64,000 nucleotides of DNA from Mesorhizobium australicum WSM2073. GTDB lineage: Bacteria; Pseudomonadota; Alphaproteobacteria; Rhizobiales; Rhizobiaceae. The translations under genes and the position numbers were made by a program. The stretch covers positions 2,928,001-2,992,000 of the forward strand of contig NC_019973.1 of the NCBI RefSeq assembly GCF_000230995.2. Direction: 5' to 3'. Positions within the stretch are counted from its first letter, which is position 1; each line of letters opens with the position of its first letter. Positions 18,012-26,559 of this stretch are shown one piece after another. Under the pieces are notes generated by a model. The model was not told the DNA's origin and made no database searches. It saw only the letters and a list, made by a program, of their open reading frames with translations.

Positions 18012-18205
18012 CTTATCCGCCGGCGTTGATCTGCAGAGCGCCACGGTGATAGTGCAATGCACGACTGACCGAGTTCGCGCGATCAGTCACGTGTGACGAG
18101 CAGTCCGAGGTCTTCTTGCAGAGCTATCCGCACCCGCGCCCCAATTCCAGCCGGCTGGCGACTCCCTGCCGTGAGGATTGGTCGAGCTACCTGTGTCGAT
18201 CGGCC

Positions 18206-18433
18206 CTATGCCGTCTGCGCAGGCTCATTGAGGTCGAACTCGATAACCAGTCCTCGATCGATCGCAGCTCTGGCAATAAGCGTTGCCAATTCACGATCAG
18301 AAGCGAGGCTTTCGCGGAAAACTGTTCGTATCGCCACCACGGCCGCCGATACTGACAGCGGCCAAGGTTTGCCTCGCCTGCAGTCAATATAGTGCTGAAT
18401 AAGGTAGTCCAGATCACGGCGCTTTTGGCTCAT
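18206..18433 (-). CDS. conserved small hypothetical protein
   Basis: The 75-residue protein starts MSQKRRDLDYLIQHYIDCRRG with GGAGG 5 bases before ATG 18433. It contains PWPLSVSAAVVAIRTVFRES and ends in DRGLVIEFDLNEPAQ. The alternating helix/strand pattern and clear ribosome site support a real gene. The function is unknown. Two in-frame ATGs further upstream (18445, 18481) lack comparable ribosome sites. Confidence 0.55.
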   Translation of the reverse strand: MSQKRRDLDYLIQHYIDCRRGKPWPLSVSAAVVAIRTVFRESLASDRELATLIARAAIDRGLVIEFDLNEPAQTA

Positions 18434-18707
18434 CGCAGCCTCCATTCCTCGTGAACGTACAAGAACGAGCCCCGGCCGCACTTAGATTTGTTAAAGGCCC
18501 CGATTTGTTTTGCTCGAGAACAATTCAGCACAAGGGTGCTTGGCTAAGGAGAAGGTCCATCGTCTGATCGGAAGCTCTCGCCTTGGCTGCTTCCGGTTGT
18601 CGCCTTCCTAGGTGGTTGTCGCCCCTACCATTGGGAGCCGCTGCCCTGCTCGTCTCAACTCGTCACCAAACGCGACGGCGCTGACGGCAAGTTTCGGACC
18701 GCGTCCT

Positions 18708-18733
18708 GGAACACAGCGTGGCTCTCTTGGTTT
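18708..18733 (+). promoter_or_regulatory. candidate EcfG/RpoE2 general-stress promoter before the SIR2 gene
   Basis: GGAAC (18708-18712), a 16-base spacer and GGTTT (18729-18733) match the stress consensus. A start near 18741 would give a leader of about 90 bases to the ATG at 18832. It also argues against the longer open frame that begins at 18718. Confidence 0.5.
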
Positions 18734-18831
18734 GGTCGCCAACGAATGCCAGTGACGCGAAAGAGAACCTCGATGCCCTCTGCGACGGCCGCAACTGTTT
18801 GGAGCGCCTCAGCCAGCACCGGCACCTGTTC

Positions 18832-19728
18832 ATGAACGATGGTCTCGAATCACTGGCAAAAGCTATCGGCCGCGGTAGTGCAATCCTCTTCGTCGGGGCG
18901 GGTGTCTCGATCAGCGTTGGGCTTCCGTCTTGGGAAAAACTGATCGAGCAGATGGCAAAAGAACTTGGGATCGATGACGAGTTTTCGATGCGCCGCGACC
19001 GATTTCAAACTCTGGCCGAGTACTATCGGATACGGCATGGCAGCATCGGACCACTGCGCAGTTGGATGGACAGAAACTGGTCGGTCGCCAAGGATCGGAT
19101 AGAAAAATCGGAGTTGCATCGCCTCATCGTGATGCTCAATTTCCCCATCATCTATACCACGAATTACGACCGCAACTTGGAACTGGCGTTCGAAATATAC
19201 GGTCGACGATACGTCAAGGTGGCCAATGCACGGGATGTAGCTCAAGCCCGCCAGGGGGTTACCCACATCGTCAAGTTCCATGGCGACTTCGACGAGGATT
19301 CTTCTCTTGTCCTGACCGAAACGGATTATCTTGACCGGCTTTCCTTTAATTCCCCACTCGATGTGCGGTTTCGTTCCGATGCACTTGGCAGCACGATCCT
19401 GTTCATAGGCTATAGCCTCTCCGACCCGAACATCCGGTTGCTGTTGCATCGCCTGTGGCAAACCTGGCATCGATCTGGGTATGAAAAAGATCGCCCTCCT
19501 TCTTTCATTTTCATGACCAGCCGAAATCCTGTGGAGGAGGCGGTGCTTGGGCGTTGGGGTATTTCAGTGGTCGTCGGCGAACTCGATGATCCGCAAGCTG
19601 CTCTGGTGAATTTCCTCAGTCAATTGGCGGAAGCGGTTGAGCATGAGCCGAAGTTTCACCTGGCGGAGCCTGGTGGAACAATGCCGGCCGGGCGCACAAA
19701 TGGAACGTCCGGCTCGGAGGGAGGTTAG
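18832..19728 (+). CDS. SIR2-like domain protein, candidate NADase
   Basis: The 298-residue protein shows the SIR2 Rossmann motifs in order: ILFVGAGVSISVGLPSW (GAG-x-S NAD loop), IIYTTNYDRNLE (TN-x-D), IVKFHGDFD (catalytic-type His) and LFIGYSLSDPNIRLLL. There are no zinc-ribbon cysteines, so this is the SIR2_2/SIR2-like type found in prokaryotic anti-phage and stress systems, where it hydrolyses NAD+, rather than a deacetylase. I chose ATG 18832 because the upstream 38 codons are not protein-like and the promoter overlaps them, although its ribosome site is weak. No obvious partner such as an Argonaute or HerA lies beside it; the next gene is nuoD. Confidence 0.8.
   Translation: MNDGLESLAKAIGRGSAILFVGAGVSISVGLPSWEKLIEQMAKELGIDDEFSMRRDRFQTLAEYYRIRHGSIGPLRSWMDRNWSVAKDRIEKSELHRLIVMLNFPIIYTTNYDRNLELAFEIYGRRYVKVANARDVAQARQGVTHIVKFHGDFDEDSSLVLTETDYLDRLSFNSPLDVRFRSDALGSTILFIGYSLSDPNIRLLLHRLWQTWHRSGYEKDRPPSFIFMTSRNPVEEAVLGRWGISVVVGELDDPQAALVNFLSQLAEAVEHEPKFHLAEPGGTMPAGRTNGTSGSEGG
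19702..19726 (+). promoter_or_regulatory. candidate EcfG/RpoE2 general-stress promoter before nuoD
   Basis: GGAAC (19702-19706), a 16-base spacer and GGTT (19723-19726) overlap the 3' end of the SIR2 gene. A start near 19734 would leave about 20 bases with an AAGGAG ribosome site before nuoD. Confidence 0.45.
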
Positions 19729-19754
19729 GCGGGCCTCTCGAAGGAGCCCGCTAG

Positions 19755-20942
19755 ATGGCAGAGAATTCCGTCCGAAATTTCAACATCAATTTCGGTCCCC
19801 AGCATCCTGCGGCGCACGGCGTGCTACGCTTGGTTCTCGAGCTCGACGGCGAGGTCGTCGATCGTGTCGACCCTCATATCGGCCTGCTTCATCGCGGCAC
19901 CGAGAAACTGATCGAAACCAAGACTTATCTCCAGGCGCTGCCATATTTCGATCGTCTCGATTACGTGGCACCGATGAGCCAGGAACATGCCTGGTGCCTT
20001 GCAATCGAGAAACTGATGGGCCTAGCCGTGCCGCGGCGTGGCCAGCTGATCAGGGTCCTGTTCAGCGAGATTTCGCGGATACTTTCTCATCTGCTCAATG
20101 TCACCACCCAAGCCATGGACGTGGGAGCACTGACCCCGCCCTTGTGGGGGTTTGTCGAACGCGAGAAACTGATGGTCTTCTACGAGCGGGCCAGCGGCTC
20201 TCGGATGCATGCCGCTTATTTTCGTCCAGGCGGCGTGCATCAGGATCTGCCGCCAGACTTGATAACAGACGTCGGCAATTGGATCGACCCGTTCCGCAAA
20301 ACCGTGGATGACCTGGACAGGCTGCTGACGGACAACCGCATCTTCAAACTTCGCAACGTTGACATCGGTCAGATCTCGCAAAGTGACGCCTGGGCGTGGG
20401 GTTTTTCAGGCGTGATGGTGCGGGGATCAGGTGCCGCCTGGGACTTGCGGAAGTCCCAGCCATACGAGTGCTATGCCGAGATGGACTTCGATATACCCGT
20501 CGGCAGGAACGGCGATTGTTTCGACCGCTACCTGGTGCGCATGGAGGAGATGCGCCAGTCGGCCAAGATCATGCGGCAATGTATAGACCTGCTCGCAAGC
20601 GAAGGACCTGGGCCGGTTTCCAATAACGACGGCAAGGTCGTCCCGCCCAGACGTGCGGCCATGAAGCGTTCGATGGAGGCTTTGATCCATCATTTCAAGC
20701 TCTATACGGAGGGCTTTCGTGTGCCGGCCGGCGAGGTTTACGCGGCGGTGGAAGCGCCGAAGGGGGAGTTTGGCGTCTACCTCGTGGCCGACGGCACGAA
20801 CAAGCCTTACCGATGCAAGCTGCGTCCTCCGAGCTTCGCTCATCTGCAGGCAATGGACCTGCTCTGCCGTGGCCATATGTTGGCCGATGTCACGGCCATT
20901 CTAGGTTCACTGGACATTGTCTTGGGCGACGTGGATCGATAG
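19755..20942 (+). CDS. nuoD: orphan NADH-quinone oxidoreductase subunit D
   Basis: The 395-residue protein is full length and very similar to the standard alphaproteobacterial 49-kDa subunit of complex I. It keeps [14 protein letters not shown] (quinone-site His), [14 protein letters not shown] (quinone-site Tyr), [31 protein letters not shown] and the C-terminal [15 protein letters not shown]. NuoD normally works only in the 13-14 subunit complex, yet no other nuo gene is present here. It begins 26 bases after the SIR2 gene with its own AAGGAG. Some positions differ from the usual protein ([14 protein letters not shown]), suggesting a diverged second copy. Confidence 0.9.
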   Translation: MAENSVRNFNINFGPQHPAAHGVLRLVLELDGEVVDRVDPHIGLLHRGTEKLIETKTYLQALPYFDRLDYVAPMSQEHAWCLAIEKLMGLAVPRRGQLIRVLFSEISRILSHLLNVTTQAMDVGALTPPLWGFVEREKLMVFYERASGSRMHAAYFRPGGVHQDLPPDLITDVGNWIDPFRKTVDDLDRLLTDNRIFKLRNVDIGQISQSDAWAWGFSGVMVRGSGAAWDLRKSQPYECYAEMDFDIPVGRNGDCFDRYLVRMEEMRQSAKIMRQCIDLLASEGPGPVSNNDGKVVPPRRAAMKRSMEALIHHFKLYTEGFRVPAGEVYAAVEAPKGEFGVYLVADGTNKPYRCKLRPPSFAHLQAMDLLCRGHMLADVTAILGSLDIVLGDVDR

Positions 20943-21052
20943 CCCTGCGGATCCGCCAGCCCAGCCGATGGCGATAGGTTTTCAGCAATGATGCCGGCGG
21001 TATCCTCAAGCTGGCCGCCGGATGTCTTTATTGCTCTTGAATTGCGCCGACC

Positions 21053-21238
21053 ATGGCGGGCTTAGCCCGCGACGGCATGATGATGGTGTGCGTCACGCAT
21101 GAAATGGGATTTGCTCGCGCGGTGGCCGACCGCATGACCTTCATGGATGCCGGCCAGATCGTCGAGGAAGGCAAGCCCGACAGCTTCTTCGGGAGCCCGA
21201 GCATGCCCGGACCAAGCCGTTTCTCAGCCAGATTTTGA
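21053..21238 (+). pseudogene. fragment of a polar amino-acid ABC ATPase
   Basis: About 60 codons read [37 protein letters not shown] and FFGSPS. This is nearly the same as the C-terminus of the ATPase at 1232-1975. A frame change after FFGSPS replaces the normal FLSQILK ending, which is still visible in another frame. Walker A and the signature motif are missing. It is a duplicated and decayed piece. Confidence 0.8.
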
Positions 21239-21654
21239 AGCAACTGACGCGAATTTTGCTAAGCCGCAGCCGGCGAGTTAGTGTGTCCGAGACACACTCT
21301 CATTTTTATGCTTTCCCTGGACATTCGCAGGGCGGCACAGCATTCATTGCTGTCGCATGTGAGGGTGAATTGGAAATCGATGGCCTCGAGGCTCTGATAG
21401 ACGTGCCCAACGCGGCAGCGGTGGAGCACGCGCGAGAGCTGTTAACACGGCTAAGGAGAGGTCAGACGCTGCAACCGACACGATCGATCAGTTTCTGCTC
21501 GATCTGATGACGTTGAACTTTGTCGTCGAGTCCTGCCACCCGCAATTCCATGCGCCGGTCCGGAAAATGGCGCGAATTTGAGTGACAATGCTCAAGTTAC
21601 TATGCGGAGCTCCCGCCTGAGAGCGCCCGCTGCGCCCGGCAACAGTTTCGACTT
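21239..21654. other. no recognised gene
   Basis: A frame from TTG 21235 to 21507 contains a possibly ancient coding segment (EIDGLEALIDVPNAAAVEHA), but I cannot link it to a family and it has no ribosome site. Nothing else is supported here. Confidence 0.35.
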
Positions 21655-21745
21655 GCCGCTATCCAGCAGGAACTTGCCGACACGATGGGGATGTCGCTCG
21701 TCCACATGACCCGGACGCTTGACCCATTAATACGGGGATGTCACC
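21655..21745 (+). pseudogene. Crp/Fnr-type helix-turn-helix scrap
   Basis: The plus strand reads IQQELADTMGMSLVHMTRTL, which matches the recognition helix region of Crp/Fnr regulators (Q-x-x-LAD-x-x-G-x-S-x-x-H-x-x-R-x-L). The preceding FDLPL strand is in another frame, and nothing usable follows. It is a short relic. Confidence 0.55.
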
Positions 21746-22115
21746 CTCGGCGATTGAACTGCCCGAAGAGCGGGCGACCGATGCCGGGCTGGGGAGCGGG
21801 GCAACGTCGGTCGCCGTCAAGGACAGAGACCATTGATTCAGCAAACTGCGTTGCGATTGGTCCTTGGAGAAAAAGAGGCGATTCGCACAGGAATAGCAAC
21901 TGGACCCAAGTGCACGTTTGAACGGAGCGAGCTCGTCTCGTCTGTTACCTGCGTGGGTTGTTTCAGGGCCGCGCGTCGGACACTGTTTAACCGAATTGCC
22001 GCCTGTCGACGGACTTCTGCACGTCGAAAGATATGAGCTTGCGCGGTGATTGGCGCGGCCTAAGAAACGAGGGCCATGCTGACCGAGCATGAAATCAGTG
22101 AACCAAGGCGGGTCG
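21746..22115. other. no recognised gene
   Basis: I see no supported coding region, repeat or RNA gene in this stretch. Confidence 0.35.
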
Positions 22116-22445
22116 TCAGTAAGGGCAGATCCGCACGCGTTCCAACACCCGGTGGTGATGGTGCCAGTGCCTCAACAGCTTGACCCGGCAACGGCGGTAG
22201 TGATGCCTGGAGTAGCGGTGCGGATACCGTACCATATAACCAGGATAGTCACTGTAGTACCGCGGGCCGTAATAACGGCCGCCATAGTCGTAGAACGGAG
22301 CCCCGTAGAACGCGCCGCCCGAAAATGGGCCGAAGCCACCGAACGGGCCAACGCCGAGGCCAGGCAATCCCCATGCATCCGCCGGGGCGACCGTGGCGGC
22401 CGCGGAGGCAACAGCGATCAATGAGGCAAGTAGCAGCTTTTTCAT
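22116..22445 (-). CDS. small secreted Gly/Tyr/His-rich protein
   Basis: The 109-residue protein starts at ATG 22445 behind TAGGAGGTTGCC. It has a clear Sec signal (KKLLLASLIAVASAAATVAPADA), then a low-complexity mature part: GLGVGPFGGFGPFSGGAFYG, many Tyr-Gly and Arg-Tyr pairs and a basic His cluster (HWHHHH) near the end. It probably sits in the periplasm or cell envelope; His-rich tails may bind metal. It has the best stress promoter in the region directly upstream. No function is known to me. Confidence 0.75.
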   Translation of the reverse strand: MKKLLLASLIAVASAAATVAPADAWGLPGLGVGPFGGFGPFSGGAFYGAPFYDYGGRYYGPRYYSDYPGYMVRYPHRYSRHHYRRCRVKLLRHWHHHHRVLERVRICPY

Positions 22446-22474
22446 GGCAACCTCCTAAAGGCTGATTAACTGCT

Positions 22475-22500
22475 AAACGACCGCAGGAGGCCTGAGTTCC
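22475..22500 (-). promoter_or_regulatory. candidate EcfG/RpoE2 general-stress promoter (full consensus)
   Basis: On the minus strand, GGAAC (22500-22496), a 16-base spacer and CGTTT (22479-22475) are a perfect match. A start near 22468 leaves a leader of about 22 bases with a strong ribosome site before the secreted protein gene. Confidence 0.65.
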
Positions 22501-23112
22501 CGATCGCTAATGTTCGCTGGGTTCGCTCGAGCCCATCGGCTGGCTTGCCGCACCGAGGACGCAAATAGTTCCCCAGGCGGCGTTTGTCGGACGGTGGGCG
22601 ACCGGGCGCGCAGCCTGTCGGTCGATCATCACCATCGGCGTGCGTCCATCCGTTGCCGGAGGCTGAGCGCCTGCAGGTGAAGGCTGAACCAGACATGCCG
22701 AGTCGTGAGTGGATCGGTTCCGATACGTTCGGAGCGCTGTCTTTCGCCGCGCCGAGGTGGACTTGAGCTTTCACCACGCCGACCAGACAGGCTCGAAGGC
22801 ATGGTCGCCAGGCGTCCCACCAGCGCGTATCGCAGTGGGCCAACGATGAACCGCCGGATGATCAAGATGGACATCATCCGCGTGCAGGGCGAGTCCGGCA
22901 AGCGTGCCATGGTGCTCGTGGCCATGGACTGCTGCGCCGGTGGCGTCTTCGTCGCTTTTCCAGGCTGACAAACAAAGCGCTTGCAGGAGCCTTGCATGGA
23001 AAGCTCGGCAGTGCAGCCCTTGTCGGTCCTGTGAAGGTCCTGAACCGCGAAGAAATGCTGCTCGATGCAAGGCTTGGACGACCAGTAGAGACACTGCGGT
23101 TCGGCCAACGGC
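22501..23112. other. about 600 bases without a recognised gene
   Basis: Several frames are open on both strands, but none shows a domain, a signal peptide or a clear ribosome site. The segment between 22790 and 22970 is open in more than one frame and could be an old coding relic. Confidence 0.35.
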
Positions 23113-23355
23113 CTACGCCGGCGCAAGCAGCGACCTTGTGATGAGCGTTAAGCTCGCCTCATAGACGCAGCCCCCGGTGTTGTCGCGGACCATACCGCAA
23201 AATCGTTGAGGTCTGCCGGTAGCGGATGGTCTGCCACTATTGCAGGCAGAAGCCGCTATCGCTTCCTCGCGCATGTCGCACGGGCTCATGTCGACGCCCA
23301 GATCGTCGCGGGTGATCTGTCCATTCTCAATCGTGTCGAAGAAGTACAGCGTCAT
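23113..23355 (-). CDS. DUF6894 family protein with a shifted middle segment
   Basis: It starts MTLYFFDTIENGQITRDDLG, as expected for DUF6894, and ends MVRDNTGGCVYEASLTLITR, also as expected. The middle is odd: the family-like sequence (AIVADHPLPADLNDFAV) is found in another frame, while the open frame reads SACNSGRPSATGRPQRFCG. Two compensating single-base changes would explain this. The 80-residue product is therefore read through but probably altered in one helix and strand. The function of the family is unknown. Confidence 0.65.
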   Translation of the reverse strand: MTLYFFDTIENGQITRDDLGVDMSPCDMREEAIAASACNSGRPSATGRPQRFCGMVRDNTGGCVYEASLTLITRSLLAPA

Positions 23356-23364
23356 AGCGTTGGT

Positions 23365-23390
23365 GAACCCGCCGGATTGGGCTTGGTTCC
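23365..23390 (-). promoter_or_regulatory. candidate EcfG/RpoE2 general-stress promoter
   Basis: On the minus strand, GGAAC (23390-23386), a 16-base spacer and GGTTC (23369-23365) match the stress consensus, just downstream of the neighbouring gene's stop. The distance to ATG 23355 is very short, so the transcript would be nearly leaderless; this lowers confidence. Confidence 0.4.
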
Positions 23391-23391
23391 A

Positions 23392-23856
23392 TCATGGTTT
23401 TGTCCGGCACTTACCGCTCGTATCGCCGTCTGCTAAGATTGTCGCGTTTCTGGCGGCCCGGTATTCCGATTCCCAAGGCAGCACCTCGAAGTCGGGCTGG
23501 TATCTAGACGCTCTGTAAACGTCCTGCGATAGGTAACTGCACCCGGTTCCCTCTCTCACGCAGACAAATGCTGGGACGCCTGGGCACCGGTAAAGGCCAA
23601 TCGTGTGCGAAACGAAACTCTTCATAGTTGTAGGCTTTTCATAGCATGCGATGCGTTGAACGGCATCAAAGAACCGAACGACCTCGGTGCGCGCCTGGTC
23701 TGTGTCATGGCCGCGTTCAATAGCGACTGACAACAGATGCTTAGCCGTTTCGTCCCAAAGAAGGGCCGCTTCATCGTTCGGAAGCCGAGCTATTGCGTCC
23801 GCGACGACTTTCACGGAGGAAAGCTCTCGGCTGACGGGAAAGGCTGACACTGACAT
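23392..23856 (-). CDS. hypothetical protein, possibly DUF6074-like N-terminus
   Basis: The 154-residue protein starts MSVSAFPVSRELSSVKVVAD and continues with IARLPNDEAALLWDETAKHL and GHDTDQARTEVVRFFDAV. These resemble the short helical DUF6074-type proteins of rhizobia. A second part (SHTIGLYRCPGVPAFVCVRE) has no match I know. The upstream region lacks a clear ribosome site, but the coding pattern is consistent across the whole length. The assignment is tentative. Confidence 0.5.
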   Translation of the reverse strand: MSVSAFPVSRELSSVKVVADAIARLPNDEAALLWDETAKHLLSVAIERGHDTDQARTEVVRFFDAVQRIACYEKPTTMKSFVSHTIGLYRCPGVPAFVCVREGTGCSYLSQDVYRASRYQPDFEVLPWESEYRAARNATILADGDTSGKCRTKP

Positions 23857-24323
23857 GGGCTGAACCCTTCGAGTCTGTTACACCCGCGGGGCGTATTTCA
23901 GGTGGCGGGAACAGGCTAAAACAACAGCCTCTGCCAGAATACTTCAGCTCGACAACTATCCACCGCTTTCATCAGCCCCATGCCAATTCGCCGCCTCCTC
24001 GTGCTCAAGGAACCCGCCGGGCTGGCACCGGATGCATGCAGCGGCCGCTGACCCAATCGGTCCAGCCGTCGGTAGGCGAGCCCGTGCGCGGCGAAGGCTT
24101 CGCACACGTCCACGGGCCCCTGGGCGACTACGGCGCGCGTTTGTGAGTCCTGGATCGGGGCGGTCGATCTCTTGTTTAGCGGGTTGAAGGTCCTACCCGC
24201 GCGGTTTGTAGCGCTACGGGAGCGGGTGCTTGGCCTTACCGAGGCGAGGAGGGAGAGACTTACGATTTCACGCAACCAAGTCAGTTTGCCAGCATTGATA
24301 TCTGGAAACGCCGGAGGAGGCTT
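23857..24323. other. about 470 bases without a recognised gene
   Basis: No frame here has recognisable motifs. The end of the stretch holds the GGAGGAGG ribosome site of the following gene. Confidence 0.4.
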
Positions 24324-24629
24324 GTGCTACATCATAGCGTGCCCCGGGAATTTGAGATCGGTGACGAGGTCGCGTTGACAGGCACCGTCACCTCGATACT
24401 GCCTAGCGGACGGGCCCTAGTAAGCATTCCGTCCTATGAGCAACCCTATTCGGTTGACCCGCCACCCAAAACCCGCGCTGGAGATGAGGTCATTCTCGTC
24501 GGCGACATCATCCGCGTCGATCACAAAGCCGACAAGTTGACAGTGCGGATTGATTGCGGGGGTATAATCACTGTCGGACACTCTGCGATCATCAGGTTGA
24601 GAAGGCACCGTCGGCCCTTGTCACGCTGA
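24324..24629 (+). CDS. small beta-rich hypothetical protein
   Basis: GTG 24324 follows a strong GGAGGAGG. The 101-residue product has strands EFEIGDEVALTGTVTSIL, GRALVSIPSYEQPYSV, AGDEVILVGDIIRVDH and KLTVRIDCGGIITVGH. The repeated GDEV-x-L-x-G-x-(V/I)-x-x-(I/V) pattern suggests two OB- or SH3-like beta units, internally repeated. I do not recognise the family; a small nucleic-acid- or envelope-associated beta-barrel is possible, but this is only a fold guess. Confidence 0.6.
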   Translation: MLHHSVPREFEIGDEVALTGTVTSILPSGRALVSIPSYEQPYSVDPPPKTRAGDEVILVGDIIRVDHKADKLTVRIDCGGIITVGHSAIIRLRRHRRPLSR

Positions 24630-24773
24630 CGCCCACAAGCTGCAAAGTGCAGCACGATGAGGTGGATTTGCTCGAGCGCCATGCCGCGGTAAGGTATCGC
24701 CCAGCTTGAGGCCGACTTTCCATGGCCGGCAGTGGCCTGTGGCGGGTTCGCAGGTGGCCGCAGTCTGCAAGCG

Positions 24774-24938
24774 CTAACTTTGTTCGTTGGGCTCACCAGC
24801 TTGTGCGGTACCCGCGTCCGAAACGGAGCCTCGCCGCGGTTCGCCTGTTGGTGAAAGACGGCCCTGCTCACGGCCTATTTGTTTGCCGAATTTATACGCC
24901 AGACAGAGGGCACCGAATTGAACGAGTAAGCGTATCAT
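24774..24938 (-). CDS. 54-residue single-helix membrane protein
   Basis: ATG 24938 lies behind AAAGGAGACCTCC, an excellent ribosome site. The product starts MIRLLVQFGALCLAYKFGKQ, one short hydrophobic helix followed by a basic, polar tail with GREQGRLSPTGEPRRGS. The small hydrophobic-then-polar layout and a matching stress promoter right upstream make it convincing as a stress-induced membrane peptide. No family is known to me. Confidence 0.6.
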   Translation of the reverse strand: MIRLLVQFGALCLAYKFGKQIGREQGRLSPTGEPRRGSVSDAGTAQAGEPNEQS

Positions 24939-24960
24939 GGAGGTCTCCTTTCTGGCCATC

Positions 24961-24986
24961 AAACCAACCCTGTGCGTTTAGGTTCC
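24961..24986 (-). promoter_or_regulatory. candidate EcfG/RpoE2 general-stress promoter
   Basis: On the minus strand, GGAAC (24986-24982), a 16-base spacer and GGTTT (24965-24961) match the consensus. The predicted start near 24954 leaves a 16-base leader that holds the AGGAG of the 54-residue gene. Confidence 0.6.
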
Positions 24987-25227
24987 AGTTCTTTGCTGGA
25001 GGCTGAGTGCTGAGGCGCAGGGCAACGAGTTCGGTGGGTTGTGCGAGAGGAAGTCGACGACGGCCCGGCGCTCGCGGGGGGTCGAAACGACGGGTGAAGT
25101 TCCAGGTCGCGCGTGGTCACGTCAATGTTCATAGCCCTGGGCTCCGTGCTCGCTCCAGGAGCGACAATCCCGCACTTTTGCCAATCGCGTTCTTGGCCAC
25201 GTATCGGGCGCGCTTTGCGGCCGTCGC

Positions 25228-26091
25228 TCAACCCGGTGAAGCCTCACCCAAGGGTCGCTGGCTTCCGTGTTCAAAAGAGTAGGTGTGAGTGAATTCGGCA
25301 CCCAGAAGAAAAATCAGCGACGAGTAGTAGATCCAGAGCAGCACAATGATTAACGCGCTGGCGGCTCCGAATGAAGATCCTATGGCGCTGCTACCCAGGT
25401 ACAAGCCGATCAGGCTCTTGCCGACCGTGAACAGCGCGGCTGTCACAAACGCTCCGAACCACACGTCGCGCCATTCCAGATGGCGGTCCGGAAGAACCTT
25501 GTAGATGGTGGCGAAGAGCACTGCTATCAGCAGGTAGGAAATCAAGATATTCAGCCCTTCGATCAAGATGGATCCGAACGGCAAAAGCCGATTGATCGTG
25601 TCCCCTAGCGCGGTAATGGCGGCGCTCACAGCAAGAGAAACGATCAGCAGGAAACCGAGGGCGATCACCAGTCCCAAGCTGGCCGTCCGGGCACGAATGA
25701 ATCGAGGGATCGAGCCTCCCCGGGGTTTTGCTTTCCAGATCTCATTCAAGGCCGTCTGCATCTCACCGAACACGCCCGATGCTGTCAGCAATAACGTCAC
25801 CAGGCCCACAATGGTAGCGATGGCACCAGACGATGGGTTGGATGCACTTTGCAGTGCGCTTTGTATGACATCCGCGCCTTGACTGCCCATCAGGCCTGTC
25901 AGTTGTCCCGCGACGGCGTTGCGCGCTGCGCCCTGTCCAAATACCAAGCCTGCTATAGCCACCACCAGCAACAGAATGGGTCCCAGAGAGGTCACCGCGA
26001 AGAACGCCATTGCGGCGCCATGGCTGAAAGCGCTGTCGCCGATGAAGCCGGCCACGCTCGATTTCGTAATTCGCCAAGCCTTGTCCAGCAT
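25228..26091 (-). CDS. YihY/BrkB-family inner-membrane protein
   Basis: The 287-residue protein has six predicted membrane helices. Family signatures are present: the N-terminal FSHGAAMAFFAVTSLGPILLL, the central KAKPRGGSIPRFIRARTASLG loop, VLPDRHLEWRDVWFGAFVTA and the C-terminal YYSSLIFLLGAEFTH. The family was once called ribonuclease BN by mistake; its real role is unsettled, with envelope-lipid transport proposed. Length and topology are normal. It stands alone on this strand. Confidence 0.9.
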   Translation of the reverse strand: MLDKAWRITKSSVAGFIGDSAFSHGAAMAFFAVTSLGPILLLVVAIAGLVFGQGAARNAVAGQLTGLMGSQGADVIQSALQSASNPSSGAIATIVGLVTLLLTASGVFGEMQTALNEIWKAKPRGGSIPRFIRARTASLGLVIALGFLLIVSLAVSAAITALGDTINRLLPFGSILIEGLNILISYLLIAVLFATIYKVLPDRHLEWRDVWFGAFVTAALFTVGKSLIGLYLGSSAIGSSFGAASALIIVLLWIYYSSLIFLLGAEFTHTYSFEHGSQRPLGEASPG

Positions 26092-26202
26092 CTCTTTTTC
26101 CCGCTACCGATTACGAAACCTAAGTGGTCAGAAGTTGCGCCCCGCGCGGTGACCCTCTCAGGCCCGATCACCTGTGGATTTTGTTCCGTGGCGGCGCGAA
26201 GG

Positions 26203-26559
26203 TCAGATGGTCAACCGCCATCGCTGTCCAACAAGAAGATCGGTTGATTGTTCCTGTCGAGTTAGTGCGGGTTCAATGGCGCTGGACAACCCCATGCAGG
26301 GCGTCACGCCGAGGCGGTCCGCCGGAGTGATACGGCAAGGCGTAGCGGCCGGGCTCCGACATTTTACCGGTTTGGACTCCGACAAGATCAGGATGCGAGC
26401 CACCAGTTTGGAAACGCGAACACTCCCCGAGCCGTGAGGTCTGAGAACTGACAGAATTTCGGTGGTGACGAGCAAGACGATACCGATCGCTGCTAGAGCC
26501 ATGATCAAGATCATCGCGGCCTCGAAACTTCCTCCGACCCGGCCTATGTGGTCCATCAT
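26203..26559 (-). CDS. possible small membrane protein
   Basis: The first 40 residues form a hydrophobic helix (FEAAMILIMALAAIGIVLLV) flanked by charged residues. The remaining 75 residues are basic and poorly ordered and may be read past an ancient end. There is no recognised family and only a weak ribosome site, so I regard the N-terminal half as more credible than the rest. Confidence 0.35.
   Translation of the reverse strand: MMDHIGRVGGSFEAAMILIMALAAIGIVLLVTTEILSVLRPHGSGSVRVSKLVARILILSESKPVKCRSPAATPCRITPADRLGVTPCMGLSSAIEPALTRQEQSTDLLVGQRWRLTI

Noticed and set aside
18074..18190. A minus-strand reading (GIGARVRIALQEDLGLLVTRD then stop) resembling the TOBE end of an ABC ATPase
   Set aside because: Too short and weak to call; it may be one more scrap, but I cannot support it.
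18718..18831. Longer start for the SIR2 protein
   Set aside because: The extra 38 residues are not protein-like and the predicted stress promoter overlaps them.
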